Below, in pieces: positions 46,227-58,085 of a stretch of 64,000 nucleotides of DNA. The position numbers and the translations under genes are program-made. Position 1 is the stretch's first letter. Each line of letters opens with the position of its first letter. The notes under the pieces were generated by a model. It made no database searches and had not been told where the DNA came from. It worked only from the letters and a program-made list of their open reading frames with translations. This DNA comes from Acorus gramineus (Eukaryota > Streptophyta > Magnoliopsida > Acorales > Acoraceae). The DNA lies in assembly GCA_030737835.1 (NCBI GenBank), contig JAUJYN010000028.1, positions 2,046,001 to 2,110,000 on the forward strand, in the 5' to 3' direction.

Positions 46227-46328
46227 CTGGTCCTGTCAGAGCCAATGGTCTTCTTTTCGTAGAGATGAGTCCTAGGATTTCTATATGAGTATTCTGATCC
46301 TAGTGTCTGGTTTTCTTAGGTTGCTGAT

Positions 46329-47655
46329 ATGCCTCCTCGCAGAGGACGGCGCGGACATGGTCCCTCTCGACCTTTGGAGGTTTCCGGACCTACTAGAGGC
46401 GAGGATGCTACTGGAGAGTCCACGGCTGTGAGGCCAGGATCGGCGCAGGAGCCTCCCGCATGGGAACGTGCGTTCGCTCGGATAGCGGATTTAGTGGAGA
46501 CTCAGACCAAGGCACTGGAGGCCCAGACCAGAGTGTTGGTAGAGCAGGCGCGGGAGATCCAGGAGCTGAGGGCGGCCCGTGATGCAGTTCCACAGGTCCC
46601 CTTGGTGGCAGATCCGCCTGTGGTACCCGAAGTACCCCCAATCCCCGTGGCGGTTCCGGCGGTGAGAGTTCAGGATCCCCTGGCGAGGGAGGTGGAGCTG
46701 GAGGCTGCAGCGCGGGTGCAGCAGAGTGGCCTCGCAGCCTTTCTAAAGCTCCACCCTCCCGAGTTCTATGGCCAGACGGCGGATCCTCTTGCTCCAGAGC
46801 GATGGTTGATGGAGGTGGATATGATCTTCTCGACTATGCATTGCACGGATCGCCAGCGAGTCTCCCTTGCCACCTTCATGCTGAAGGGTAGCGCTGCCGA
46901 CTGGTGGGCTACCCGAGTGGTGGACATCCCCGAAGGATTGGAGCAGCTTTCATGGGCGGGATTCCGGAGGTATTTCTTGGAGGAGTACTTCCCGTTCTCG
47001 ACGCGGCAGATCGTGATGCAGGAGTTTGAGCGGTTGACGCAGGGCTCTATGTCTGTCGCCGACTACTCCACGCGCTTCACGAGGCTATCCAGATTCGCTC
47101 CAGCCTTGGTGATGGACGAAGAGACGCGGTGCCGTCGTTTCGAGCTTGGTCTCTGCAGCGCCATTCGGGTGCATGTCTCCTCCCAGGCTTTCTCGAGGTT
47201 CTCGGACTTGGTGTCTCAGGCGAAGACAGTCGAGCGAGACCTCGGGATCCTCGTGAGGGTTCCGACCCCTTCTGCAGATCAGAGTCCTCCCAGGAGCCAG
47301 GACCAGGGACAGCGCAAGAGGAGGAGGCCCCGTTTTGATCAGTTAGCGGCTGCCTCTCCTCCAGCTGATGTGGTGCCAGTGTGGGATCCATCACCCATTG
47401 CGGCAGTGCCAATCCAGTCCTGGCGGCCAGAGACGCGGCGCTGTTACCATTGTCAGCGCATCGGGCATATCTCGTATAATTGCCCAGATGCTGGCCGACC
47501 CCGCGTGCAGCCTCAGCGTCAGCAGCCAGTGCAGCGCGAGGCGTGCCCCTGCTCCTCAGCCGCAGTTTTCAGGGCAGAGTTGCAGCTCTTTTGGCCGAGG
47601 AGGCGCAGGTTCCGGGTGTCATGGTTCGAGGTAATGTTTTGTTTTCCCAGCTCCC
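46329..47655 (+). pseudogene. gag of A3 (open through the zinc knuckle)
   Basis: The frame from 46329 stays open for 513 codons, to 47870. Residues 1-30 are basic (MPPRRGRRGHG start). A coiled coil spans about residues 50-85, with Pro-rich linkers to about 125. The capsid core follows, with FLKLHPPEFYG near 138, ADWWATRV near 195, and RRYFLEEYFPF where A1 is frameshifted. It then reads to QGSMSVADYSTRFTRLSRFA and a CCHC knuckle (47442-47483, CYHCQRIGHISYNC). Just after the knuckle (about 47523) a small deletion and frame change destroy the Gln-rich tail and gag/protease linker. From 47656 the frame reads into captured LTR sequence and is not gag. Capsid and nucleocapsid could still be made, so this copy might act as a trans-mobilised gag source. 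Confidence 0.9.
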
Positions 47656-48461
47656 TATATATATTTGTGTGTGTGTTGTTGGTTGCTGTTATGCATGTGT
47701 GTATTATCTCGATGAGCGAGTATCGAGAGTGGTTGTTCGAGTTGAAGAGGCCGGGTTGTTGCCATCCTGGCAGAAGGCTCCCATCCGTAGGTACCACCGA
47801 TGCAGTCGGAGGGGTACTGATCATGGGAGTATGCCAGGTAGGGGTTACCCGGAAGAAGATTAAGGAATGATGTCGCGAGCGTGGAATCGTTCTCCCCTTC
47901 GTTGGATCCGTGTAGGGACTCCTCAGCGTTAGAGAGGCCTTCCTGACAGAGGGCTCCCATCAGTAGGCACCTCCTGATTTGGGTTCGGACTGTGCTGAAT
48001 TGTGGGAGCGGACCAGGCGGCCTACGGTGTGGAGGAGAGGCTACCGGTGGACCAGGGGTGTAGAGCAGTCTAAGTCTCTCCCAAAGTCCCAATATGTCTC
48101 CTGAAGGGAGTGAGGGTGTGGATGAGGCGAAGACGCGTCGCCTCGTGACCCAATTGTTGTTCGACCGTTCCCAAGGATGTTGGGTCCGGTCTTGTGATGG
48201 ATGTTGAAGGATATCGGTGGGTGATTATCTAGATGTAGATGATCAAGTGCGGTTGGTGGTGTTCTTTAAGAGTGATGTCTTCTTCTAGTGTTCCTTTTCT
48301 GGTTTAAGGGGCCGTGTGAGGTCAGCGTTGAGACCCGGGCTAGGGTACTTCGTGTTCCTTGTTTGGTTGTCGGGGTATCCTATATCGGGACCTCATGGTG
48401 CCCTCCCGAGGTTTCTTTTCCAGTCAAGGAATACCCTGGAAGCATCAGCTGATGGTGGATT
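47656..48461 (+). other. Captured LTR-like segment inside A3
   Basis: About 806 bp at the same breakpoints as in A1. It contains TCTCGATGAGCGAGTATCG, CCTGACAGAGGGCTCCCATC, GTGAGGGTGTGGATGAGG and GAGACCCGGGCTAGGGTAC blocks. No coding potential that I recognise. Confidence 0.8.
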
Positions 48462-49056
48462 AAGTGCGAGATTTGGTTGGAGCATATGGTTTTCTGGGCC
48501 GCGTGATTTCCGTCAAGGGCATATCTGTGGACCCGGTCAAGTCGCTCGCCGTGTCAAATTGGCGTCGACCGTCGAACCCTGCAGAGATTCGGAGCTTCCT
48601 GGGCCTGGCGGGTTATTGCGGGAGGTCTGTCGAGGGTTTCTCGAGATAGCTGTACCTCCTAACCGCCTCGCTTTGAAGGATGTCCGGTTCGAACGGTCCC
48701 CGTCTTGCGAGGAGAGCTTCCTGGAGTTTAAGCGAAGGCTCACCTCAGCGCCAGTTCTTACCCTTCCGTCTAGGAGGGGTGGGTTCGCAGGTTGCTCTGA
48801 GGCATCGCGGTTGGGTGTGTGTTGCGTCCATGATCCTGCTCACGTCATCCCGTTCGAGCCGCACGTCTTCGAGCTGGACTTGTCATTCGTGGAGCAGCCG
48901 ATTGAGATCATGGACCGCCGCGAGAAAGGGCTCCGCACCAAGACCGTCCAGTTGGTCAAGGTGCGATGGCAGCACCGTTCGGTTGCCGGGGGGGGCCTTG
49001 AGAGCTCGAGGATGCCTTGCGTGACGCGTATCCGCATCTCTTCCCTTCCTAGATGT
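48462..49056 (+). pseudogene. RT/RNase H stub fused to chromodomain tail, A3
   Basis: The layout matches A1 and A2: end of RT, connection domain, RNase H start with CSEAS for YTDAS, then the jump to HDPAHVIPFEPHVFELDLSF and chromodomain (RREKGLRTKTVQLVKVRW). Frames 48464-48649 and 48316-49122 each carry part of it. A missing base near 48647 separates them. A run of eight or more G near 48988 disrupts the last chromodomain helix, so the C-terminus is wrong. No catalytic domain remains. Confidence 0.85.
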
Positions 49057-49086
49057 TTTTGTATTATTTTGAGGACAAAATTTCCT

Positions 49087-49099
49087 AAGGGGGGAAGAA
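49087..49099 (+). other. Polypurine tract of A3
   Basis: AAGGGGGGAAGAA immediately before the 3' LTR. Confidence 0.88.
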
Positions 49100-50794
49100 T
49101 GTTATATATGTGTCACTTTTAACCTTCTGGTAACCATTGGACCATTCTGGCAGTTTTTCAATTTTTTCATTTTTTGGTCGGAACCGCTAAAATTTCGGGC
49201 TTTTAGCTATCACCCTGAGATTGAGGGCTCCGATTGAAAATCTAACTGCATATTATGTGTCCTGGTGCCATTCCAAGCCGCTCACGAAAATTTCGTCGAA
49301 TTCCGGTAACGTTTCAGAATTTCACAGTTCCGGGGCGTATCCGGGTTTTGACCGAGCGAGAAGTCATTGGGAGAGTTGACTTGGTCAAGTGGGCCCATAG
49401 ACTTGGTCAACCCCTTTTGTTTTTATTTGTGGTTGAGTTGACCTAAGTCAAAACTCACTTAAACCCTCACTAATCCTTTCTTAGCCCTAATTAAACCTAG
49501 TTAGGCTAATCTAAGTGAGAGGATTATATATATAAGTGAGCAAAAATTTGCCCTCCACTATTCATCATCTTCTCCATTGGATTTTCTCTCTCCCCCTCTC
49601 TCTTTTTCTTGATTTTAAGCTACCTAGAGTGCTTGAAACTCAAAACACAAAGAATAGAAAGGTTAGATCTCATCCCGATCTATCTACCGGTGGTCTCGGA
49701 TTCGAGTTCCGACGAGTTTGACCCCCTCTAATCCCCTCTTTTCTCCTCTGATTTCAGCCCCTTTGGGAGTGGAAAGAGTGCTTGGTGGTGGAGGTGTTTC
49801 GGTGCCCGAAGAGCCCCCGTTTCCTTCCCTTCCTTTCCTCTCCTAGGGTAAGCCTTCTTTCCCTTCTTTTCCATGTTTAGATGCTTGTTTAGGTGGTGTT
49901 TTGAGTGCTGGGGCTGTGGGTGGTGGTTGGTGGCTGTTGGAGGCCATTGGTGGACGGAGAGGGGTGGTAGAGTGGCACGGGCGGGCTGGCAGGCTATCCC
50001 GGGTAGGCTGGCAGGCAGGCAGCGCAGCAGGCAGTGCAGCGGGCGTGCGCACGGGCGTGCGCTCGGGTGGAGCAGGAGTGGGCGCTGGGCGCTGGCGGGC
50101 GCAGTCGGGCGCGCAGTCGCGCACGAGTGCGCGCGGAGTGGTCGCGCAGGTGGGCGCGGGTGCTGGCGCGAGCGGGGGTGTGCGCGGGAGTGCGCGAGGG
50201 TGCGCGCAGGCGTGCGGCAGTGCGCGTGCGTGCGGCACTGCATCGGGGCGCGCAGGCAGGCGCGCGGCAGTGCGCCGATGGTGCCGGGGTGCGTGCGTGC
50301 GTGCGCGTGCGGGTGGCCGTGCGTATGGCTGCCCGGGGGTTCGGGAATGAGTTGGGGTGCTCGGGCTCGCGTGCGTACAGGCCGTATGTACGTTTGCCCG
50401 AGTGTTGTGTATTTTAATGTATTTTTGGATTTATTTGTGGATTTTACTCACCGAATTGATTACCCTATTTTGCAGATCTTGACGGACGGTCGCGCGACGA
50501 CCCGGCTACCGGTGAGTGGGACAATCCAACCCAGTAGGGAGGCGTACTACTCACTTGGGAGTGTATTACCCTCCCCTGGGGTACCATGGATTTATATTAA
50601 CCCGTTGTAATGTGAAATCCATGCAAGCATGATTAAAATGTAGTATGCATGCTACCCTAGACTTTGTATGTTAGGGACTTGCACCCTTAGGATATGTGTA
50701 AGAGCCGTGCATCATGTCACCCTGTTCTCATGCTAGGAAGCCTCGGCCTATGCATGCGTCCTACTAGTTTATTTTATTAAATTAAATGCTAGCT
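49100..50794 (+). repeat. 3' LTR of A3, truncated
   Basis: It starts TGTTATATATGTG and has a TATA box (49523-49536), a CpG-rich tract (50040-50400) and a 36-nt exon-like block near 50478-50513. It ends in AAATGCTAGCTTATGG, where sequence switches to B LTR V. About 1.4 kb of LTR, including the exon-3-like block, is missing. Confidence 0.88.
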
Positions 50795-53725
50795 TATGGG
50801 TCCTGGTACCGTTTAGTACTACCCATAAAAATTTCATCAAATTCTGGTAACGTTTTGAAAAAATATGCAGTTCTGAATCGCATCCGGGTTTGGATGTTAC
50901 CGGATTGTGGGTGACTTTTCTCACCTTCCCACTTTTGTGGCAATAAATACCCACTCACCCCTCTCACTCCCCACGTGGACCTTCTTTGGGTCTCTCTTTC
51001 TCTCTTTTCACTCCGCGCACATGTTTGTATAAATCCCTCAAAGAGAAGAGAAGGAGAACAAGAAGCATGTAGTGCATGAAGAGGTGATCTTGACGTGGGT
51101 TATGTGAGCTTGTGCTCCTAAGTGACTGTTCGTCTCTCTTCCCCCCCCCCTGGTTTCAGCCATCAAGAAAAGCTCCCAAGGATGGAAGTGGTGGTAGTAG
51201 TGGTGGTGGTCGAGGTGGTCAAGGCGCTTGCGAGCCCCTACATCTCCCCCTCCCCTTCCCCCTCTCTTTGGTGAGTTTCTCTCTTCCTTATTTGGGTTTT
51301 TATGCATGGTTAGGTGTTAGGGAGGTCATGCAAGGTAGATGAATGAGTTAGGGTGTGTGTGGAGGGGTTAAAAAAGGGGTTAAAAATGGCTGGGCGCGCG
51401 CAGGGGTCTGTCCGCGCGCGTGCGCGCGTAGACGCCCGAGCAGAGGGGCGCTGGCGGGCGTGTGCGGGTTGCGCGCGGGTGCGGAGCTGGCGCGCGCGGG
51501 CGCTGACAGCACGCGAGCATGCGCGCGCGCGGGGCTGTGCGACTGGGCGTGCGCCTGGGCATGCGGCAGGGTCCCAGTGCACGCGCGCGCGTGCATTTGC
51601 GTGCGTGCGCATGCTGGGGCATGCGCGGGGCTGCCCAGGGTCTCGGGTAGGTGTTGGGGAACTCGGGCATGCGTGCGTACGCGCGTGCTCGCATGCGTGC
51701 GAGCCCGTATGTGTGCATGTCTAAGTCTTTGGTATTTCTAGTAATTTCTAAGTGTTATAATGTGATGTTACTCACCAAATTTGATGCCCTTACCATGCAG
51801 ATCTCGTCGGAAGGGATGCGCGAGGTCCCGGGTTGCGGTGAGTGGTTTGATCCAATCCCCCCCCCCCCCTCGGGATGCGCTCGACGCGCGTAGTCGCGCG
51901 TCGCGCATCGATGGGGCCCCCTAGCTATACTACTTGTGTAGATAAGTAGTATGGCCGTGCTTAAACTATAATATGTTTGATATCTTGCATGCTAGGCTTA
52001 TATACATGTATTGTATCCATGTATGAATGATTGTGTTGCATGTGCCCTTCTAGTATGGGCATGTATTTTTGTAATGTGTATGGATGTATAGAATATGGCC
52101 TGCCTTAGGTAGTATTGTAATACTACTCCCACCATATTAATTGGAATATCCAGCATGATTAAGTCTGGGTTAATAACGGGCACCTGCCTAATATTCCCTT
52201 GCGATAAGACTCGAGGGCGTGGTGTAGTTGTTGCACCCATGCTAATGGGGCAAAGCTATGACCAGCTTTATGAGATGATGATCTCTCTCGCCCTCTCCCT
52301 CTGAACGAACTGAGTAAGTAGATGCGATTTTCTACTCGACTCAGGTTCGTTTGGAATATTGGCATGCACCTGTTAGTGCGCGAGATCGCGCTTGACCCTT
52401 TCTTTTAAGTTGGTGATATCCAACGCATGCTTAAGTTATGCCTTGTGTGCTTATATGATTAATGGCCACGTATGCATGTTTAAGTGGGCCATACCATGTA
52501 TGCATGTTGTATGATTTGTTGTTTATAATGTAAATCCATGTTAGGGGTCACCCTTATGGTCAATTATTAGATGATTGTGCATATGGTTCATGCACATAGC
52601 TAGATATAATTCTCCTGTAATAATTATGCGCATGATAAAACTGATAGGCCTATCTGAAATAGGCGTGGGTATGACCCGTTGTCGGGTTGTACCTTATTAG
52701 TTAGAGCGCTAGCGATGTAATCGCCCCGTGCATCCGAGCGATGCACTCGTTTGGAATTCAAGAGAATTCATTATCATATCGGTTTTGTTAAGCCGGTAGT
52801 TGGGGCATTAAGCTAGGCCTACCCGTGCTAGGCGTGTATATGAACCGCCTGTTGGGTTATTTGCCTTGGGATTATTTCTGCGTGAGAGCAGAGGCAACCC
52901 TGCCCCCCCCCCCCCTTTGTGTCCGAGTGATGCAACCCTGTGGGAGTACAATAGTGTTCGATATCATCGATATGTGACTATCGAGAGTAGTTGTTTTTCT
53001 ATTGGGTTCGCTTTGCGAACATGGAATGTTTATTCCCAATGTCGTCCAAGTTGAAGAGGCCCAGGTTGTAGCTGTCCTGACAGAGGGCTCCCATCCGTAG
53101 GTACCACCGATGCGTTCGGAAGCGTACTGATCGTGGGAGTGTACCAGGTAGTGTTTACCCGGGAGAGGGTTAACGAATGATATTGCGAGCGTGGAATCGT
53201 TCTCCCCTTCGTTCGATTCGATGTAGGAACTTCCCGACGTTGGAAAAGTTGTCCAGACAGAGGGCTCCCATCTGTAGGTACCACTGAGGCGTTCAGAAGC
53301 GTACTGATCGTGGGAGTATACCAGGTAGTGACTACCCGGGGAAAGGGCTACCGGTGGACCAAGGGTGTAGAGCAGTCTAAGTCTCTTCCAAAAGTCCTAT
53401 GTCACCTCTAAGGGGTGAGGGTGAGGATGAGGTGAAGACACGTCGCCGCGTGACCCATTCGTTGTTCGTCCGTTCCCAAAGTTGTTGGGTCCGGTTGCGT
53501 ATCGATGTTCAAAGACATCGTTGGGCAGTTATCTGGATGTAGATGATCCAGTAGTGTTGTGTAGACCAGTAATTCCGGGTCTCCTCGACCAACGGTATGG
53601 TCTCTCCCCAAGAGTCCCAAGAGTCTCCCTCCAGGAGTGAGGATGAGGGTGACGGTGAGGTTGGTGATTCAGTAGTGTTGTGTGGACCAGTAATTCCGCG
53701 TCTCTTCGACCAACGGTATGGTCTC
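50795..53725 (+). repeat. Family B LTR V, left piece
   Basis: It starts inside the U3 (GTCCTGGTACCGTTTAGTAC), lacking the first about 180 bp of a B LTR. It has an acceptor-like GGTTTCAG with a GGT/GTG codon block (51181-51225), donor-like TTTG/GTGAGT, CpG-rich tract (51390-51720), 37-nt exon-like block near 51802-51838, poly-C, and repeat modules near 53060 and 53250. A4 interrupts it at 53725. Confidence 0.83.
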
Positions 53726-56700
53726 TGTCAGGCCCCAGGGCGGCCGTCCCCGGGACGCGGCAAGTGTATATATGATATCAGCAGTCTATACAGGAGGTCA
53801 ATAACATACCATAAACAACAGCTAAAAAGACAACACAGTCAACAAAGAGGCTGACATGATGTATACACAGATAGCGGAAGCTAAAAAGACTGAATATGTA
53901 AATCAACAACACTTTACAGATTCGATACATAATCATATGTCCTGTGAGAGCCAATATAAAGACATATACATCCAGATACAAATCCAAACTGGGTGCCCAA
54001 GCACAAAATATATACATACAATAAAAGGAAGGATGCTGATGGCCTCAAAACTCGACGGACGTGGCGCTACTCCACTACTGGTGTAGTCGCTCAGGAAGCT
54101 CCTCCTTCAAGTCCGCCTCGGTAATCACTGGAGAAAAATATTATGCGAGGGGTGAGCCACACGCTCAGTGAATAGCACAACCCATGCATCACAATTTATA
54201 TTAACCACATTTAATCAAGCAAAAGCCTCAAAGTGGCATAAACAACACAATCCGGGGGTTCGTTACATCGCCGAACCACCATACCCTCACCCTCACCCTC
54301 ACCCCTCAATAGGTGACAAAGGATGTTAGGACTTAGTAGGCTGATAATCATCCTTACACAATCCAGTGGGTCGCCACATCACCGGCCCACCACACCCTCA
54401 CCCCTCAATAGGTGACATAGGCTCTTGGGACTGACTAGGCTGTTGGTCGCCCTTGGTCCACCGATAGTCTCTCCCCACTCCGTAGGTCGTTTGGCCACTC
54501 CCACATTCAGCACAGTCCTTCTACCAAATCAGGAGGCGCCTACTGATGGGAGCCCCTGCACGGGACAACCTTTCCAACGCCGGGGTAGTCTCTACACGGA
54601 TCCAACGAAGGGAACAGAACAGCCTATCCATCGCATATGATCCACTCGGATCCGCAGACAACACATCTCAATAACTCTAATGTCCTGAATTCTTCAGAAT
54701 TCCTCCAGCGCGCATAACCAGGATGCGGGGAAATTATATATAATAATAATAGGGAAAAGAAACCTTGGGAGGGCAACCTGAGGTCCCGATATAGGACATC
54801 CCGCCAACCAAACAAGGAACACGGAGTACCCTAGCCCGGGTCTCAATGTTTACCTCGCAAGGCCCCCTTATATTCCCCAAGGCATGCTAACAATATCACA
54901 AGCTTGCATTTAATTAAATAAATCAAACTAATAGGACGCATGCATAGGTCGAGGCTTTCCAAGCATGATAACAAGGTGACAGGATGCACAGCTCATACAC
55001 ATATCCTAAGGGTGCAAGTCCCTAACATACAAGTCTAGGGTGGCATGCATTCTACACACTAATCATGCTTGCATGGATTACAATTAACAAGTTAATATCA
55101 ACTATGCTACCCCAGGGGAGGACGGTATACGCCCAAGTGCATATAACGCCTCCCAACTGGGTTGGGTTGTCCCACTCACCGGTAACCGAGTCGTCGCGCG
55201 ACCGTCCGTCAAGATCTGCAAGACAGGGTGATCGACTTGGTAAGTAAAATACACAAAAATACCACAAAATACACAAAAATACTCTAAAAATACCCAACAC
55301 TCGGACAAGCGTACATACGGCCTGTACGCACGCGAGCCCGAGCACTCCGACTCACTCCCGAACCCCCGGCAACCACCCGCACTGCCACCCGCCCCCGGAT
55401 GCACCACCGCGCCTCAACCCGCGCACCCAGGCGCACCGCCGGGCCCCTACCCACACGCCTGGAAAAGCTGCCGAGCCACCCGGGTGCACCGCGCACCCAC
55501 TGCGCCCCATCGCAGCAGCCCACGCGCACACCGCACGCCCTGCGCCCAGCGCCTCGCCCCGCGCGCACCCTGCGCGCACCACCGCTCGCCCAGCGCGCCA
55601 TCGACTCGCTCCGCGCGCACGACCGGCTCGCCCACCGCGCGCGCACAGCATGCCTGCGCCTCTGCGCAGCGCTCCGCGCGCACGCTCCCACACGGTGCCC
55701 AGCGCCCAGAGCTCAGCGCCCAGCGTCCAGCGCCCAGCACACCCGCGCCCAGCACCCAGCACACGCCCTCCAGCTCCACCCCAGCGCACGCCCGCGCGCA
55801 CGTCCACACGCACGCGCTCGCGCGCCCTGCCAACTGCTCCGCCTGCTGCGCCTGTGCTACCAGTGCTGCTGCCTGTGCTACCATCCTGCCCGGGACAGAC
55901 AACCACCCTGCCCGAGCCACCCTACCTCCTCTATCCGGCCACCAATGGCCTCCAACCACCCCTAACCACCACCCACAGCCACCAACCGCCACCACACACT
56001 CAAAAACATCCCCTAACATACATCTAAACAAGAAAAGGAAGGAAAGAACCCTTTCCCAAGGAAAGGAGAGGAAAGGAAGGGAACCAGAAGCTCTTCGTGC
56101 ACCGAAACGCCTCCCCAAAGCCTTCCACCACCAAGATCTCTTCCCACCCTCAAAGGGGCTGAAATTTGAGGAGAAAAGGGGGTGTTAGGACGGGCTAAAC
56201 ACACCGGAATTCGAATCCGAAACTACCGGTAGATAGATCGGGATGGGGTCTAACCTTTCTATGCTTTGAGTTTTGAGTTTCAAGCCCTCTAGGTGGCTCA
56301 AAATCAAGAAAAGGAGAGAGGGGGAGAGAGAAAAACCATTTCAGAAGATGATGAATAGTGTAGGGCAACTTTTGCTACTCACTTAAATAAGTCAACTCAA
56401 CTTTAATTAGGGTTAACTAGGGTTAAGGCAATATTAATTAGGTTTAAGTGAGTTTTAAGTAGGATTTGACTTGGGTCAACCCAACCACACAAAAAAACAA
56501 AAAGGGTTGACCAAGTCATGGGCCCACTTTGACCGAGTCAACTCTCCCAATGACTTCTCGCTCGGTCAAAACCCGGATACGCCCTGGAACTGCAAAATTC
56601 TGAAACGTACCAGAATTTGATGAAATTTTTGTGAGTGGCTTGGAATGGCACCAGGACACATAATATGCAGTTAGATTTTCAATCGGAGTCCTCAAACACA

Positions 56701-56819
56701 GGACGATAGCTAACAGTCCAAAATTTTAGCGGTTCCGATCAAAAAATGAAAAAAACTCAAAAACTACCAAAATGCTCCAATGGTTACCAGAAGGCTAAAA
56801 AGTGACACATATATAACAT
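53726..56819 (-). repeat. 3' LTR of A4
   Basis: 3,094 bp, starting TGTTATATATGTG on the minus strand at 56819. It has an exon-2-like block at 55180-55215 and an exon-3-like block at 54075-54127 (frame open: VITEADLKEELPERLHQ and stop), plus a CpG-rich tract about 55310-55830. The terminus reads GGGGCCTGACA, a one-base change from the family end. Confidence 0.92.
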
Positions 56820-56831
56820 TCTCCCCCCCTT
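56820..56831 (-). other. Polypurine tract of A4
   Basis: AAGGGGGGGAGA on the minus strand directly before the LTR start. Confidence 0.85.
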
Positions 56832-56866
56832 AGGAAATTTTGTCCTCAAAATAAATACAAGAACAT

Positions 56867-58070
56867 CTAAGAAGGGAAAAGATGCGGATACGCGTCACGC
56901 ATGGCGTCCTCAAGCTCCCAAGTGGCCTCGGCACCAGAACGGTGCTGCCATCGCACCTTGACCAGCTGGACGGTCTTGGTGTGGAGCCTCTTCTCACGGC
57001 GGTCCAGGATCTCAATTGGCTACTCAACGAAAGACAAGTCCGGCTCAAAGACGAGCGGCTCGAACTGGATGACGTGAGCAGGATCGTGGACATAGCGCCT
57101 CAGCTGCGAGACATGGAAGACGTCATGTACCTGAGCCAACTGTGGGGGCAGAGCTATGCGATAGGCCACCTCTCCAACTCGCTCGAGGATGAGGAACGGC
57201 CCAATGAAACGCGGACTCAGCTTGCCCCGCACACCGAAACGGAAGATGCCCTTCATCGGGGACACCTTCAGGAAGACATGGTCACCAACCTCGAAGACGA
57301 GCTCACGGCGACGACGGTCGGCGTAGCACTTCTGACGACTCTGAGCGACTCGAATACGCTCGCGAATCGTCTTCACCATCTCTGAGGTCTGGTGAACGAT
57401 CTCTGGTCCCTCCAACTGGCGCTCTCCGACCTCGTCCCAACACAAGGGGGACCTGCAGCTGCGGCCATAGAGCGCCTCGTAAGGAGCCATCCGGATACTC
57501 GAGTGGTAGCTGTTGTTGTAGGCAAACTCCACCAACGGAAGGTGCCTCTCCCAACTGCCCCCAAAATCGAGAACACAGGCTCGCAGCATGTCCTCAAGAG
57601 TCTGGATCGTCCTCTCCGACTGGCCGTCCGTCTGCGGATGAAACGCTGTACTGAAATGGAGGTTCGTACCAAGGGCGTGCTGGAGGCTACGCCAGAACCT
57701 CGAAGTAAAACGCGCGTCTCGATCAGAAATGATGCTGACGGGAGTGCCATGGAGACGAACAATCTCTGAGACGAACAACTGCGCCAGGGTGTCCAGAGAA
57801 TCGGTGAGTCGGATGGGGAGGAAATGAGCAGACTTCGTCAGCCGGTCGACGATCACCCAGATGGCATCGCGACCCGAACGTGACCTCGGCAAACCCGAGA
57901 CGAAGTCCATGGTGATCTGCTCCCACTTCCACTGAGGGATCTCAATGGACTGCAGCTTCCCTGCAGGGCGCTGATGCTCTGACTTCACCTGCTGGCATAC
58001 TAGGCACCGGGCAACGAATTTGGTAGTCCGGACGCTCGCCCCGGGCGACGCCTTCAGAGAGGACTATAAA
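56867..58070 (-). pseudogene. Integrase with chromodomain of A4 (zinc finger deleted, one TAG)
   Basis: Integrase inserts element DNA into the genome. The open frame 57020-57988 (322 residues) has the catalytic core with D28 (TMDF), D89 (SDRD) and E125 (GQSE), a D-D-35-E spacing. The GPY/F-like tail is GKLSPRFIGPFLIL. Upstream, only the second half of the HHCC zinc finger remains (CLVCQQ near 58000). The His pair and about 85 residues expected in this family are deleted between RNase H and this point. TAG at 57020-57022 replaces the CAG of A1-A3 within FVEQPIEI. The chromodomain then continues in frame to a normal end at 56867 (EDAMRDAYPHLFPS). Core and chromodomain residues are otherwise well kept. 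Confidence 0.92.
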
Positions 58071-58085
58071 ATGCGGATCCTGAGC

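Larger units (their letters stand above)
43128..50794 (+). mobile_element. Non-autonomous chromovirus element A3 (3' LTR truncated)
   Basis: Plus-strand family A element with a full 5' LTR (43128-46209), primer-binding site, the longest open gag of the window, captured LTR segment, RT/chromodomain remnant, polypurine tract and a 3' LTR cut at about 50794. Its organisation is shared with A1 and A2. The right end was lost by joining to B LTR V, so no TSD can be confirmed. Confidence 0.92.

Noticed and set aside
47656..47870. A novel C-terminal gag extension in A3
   Set aside because: The frame merely continues into captured LTR sequence. The same DNA in A1 and A2 is read in other frames or has stops.
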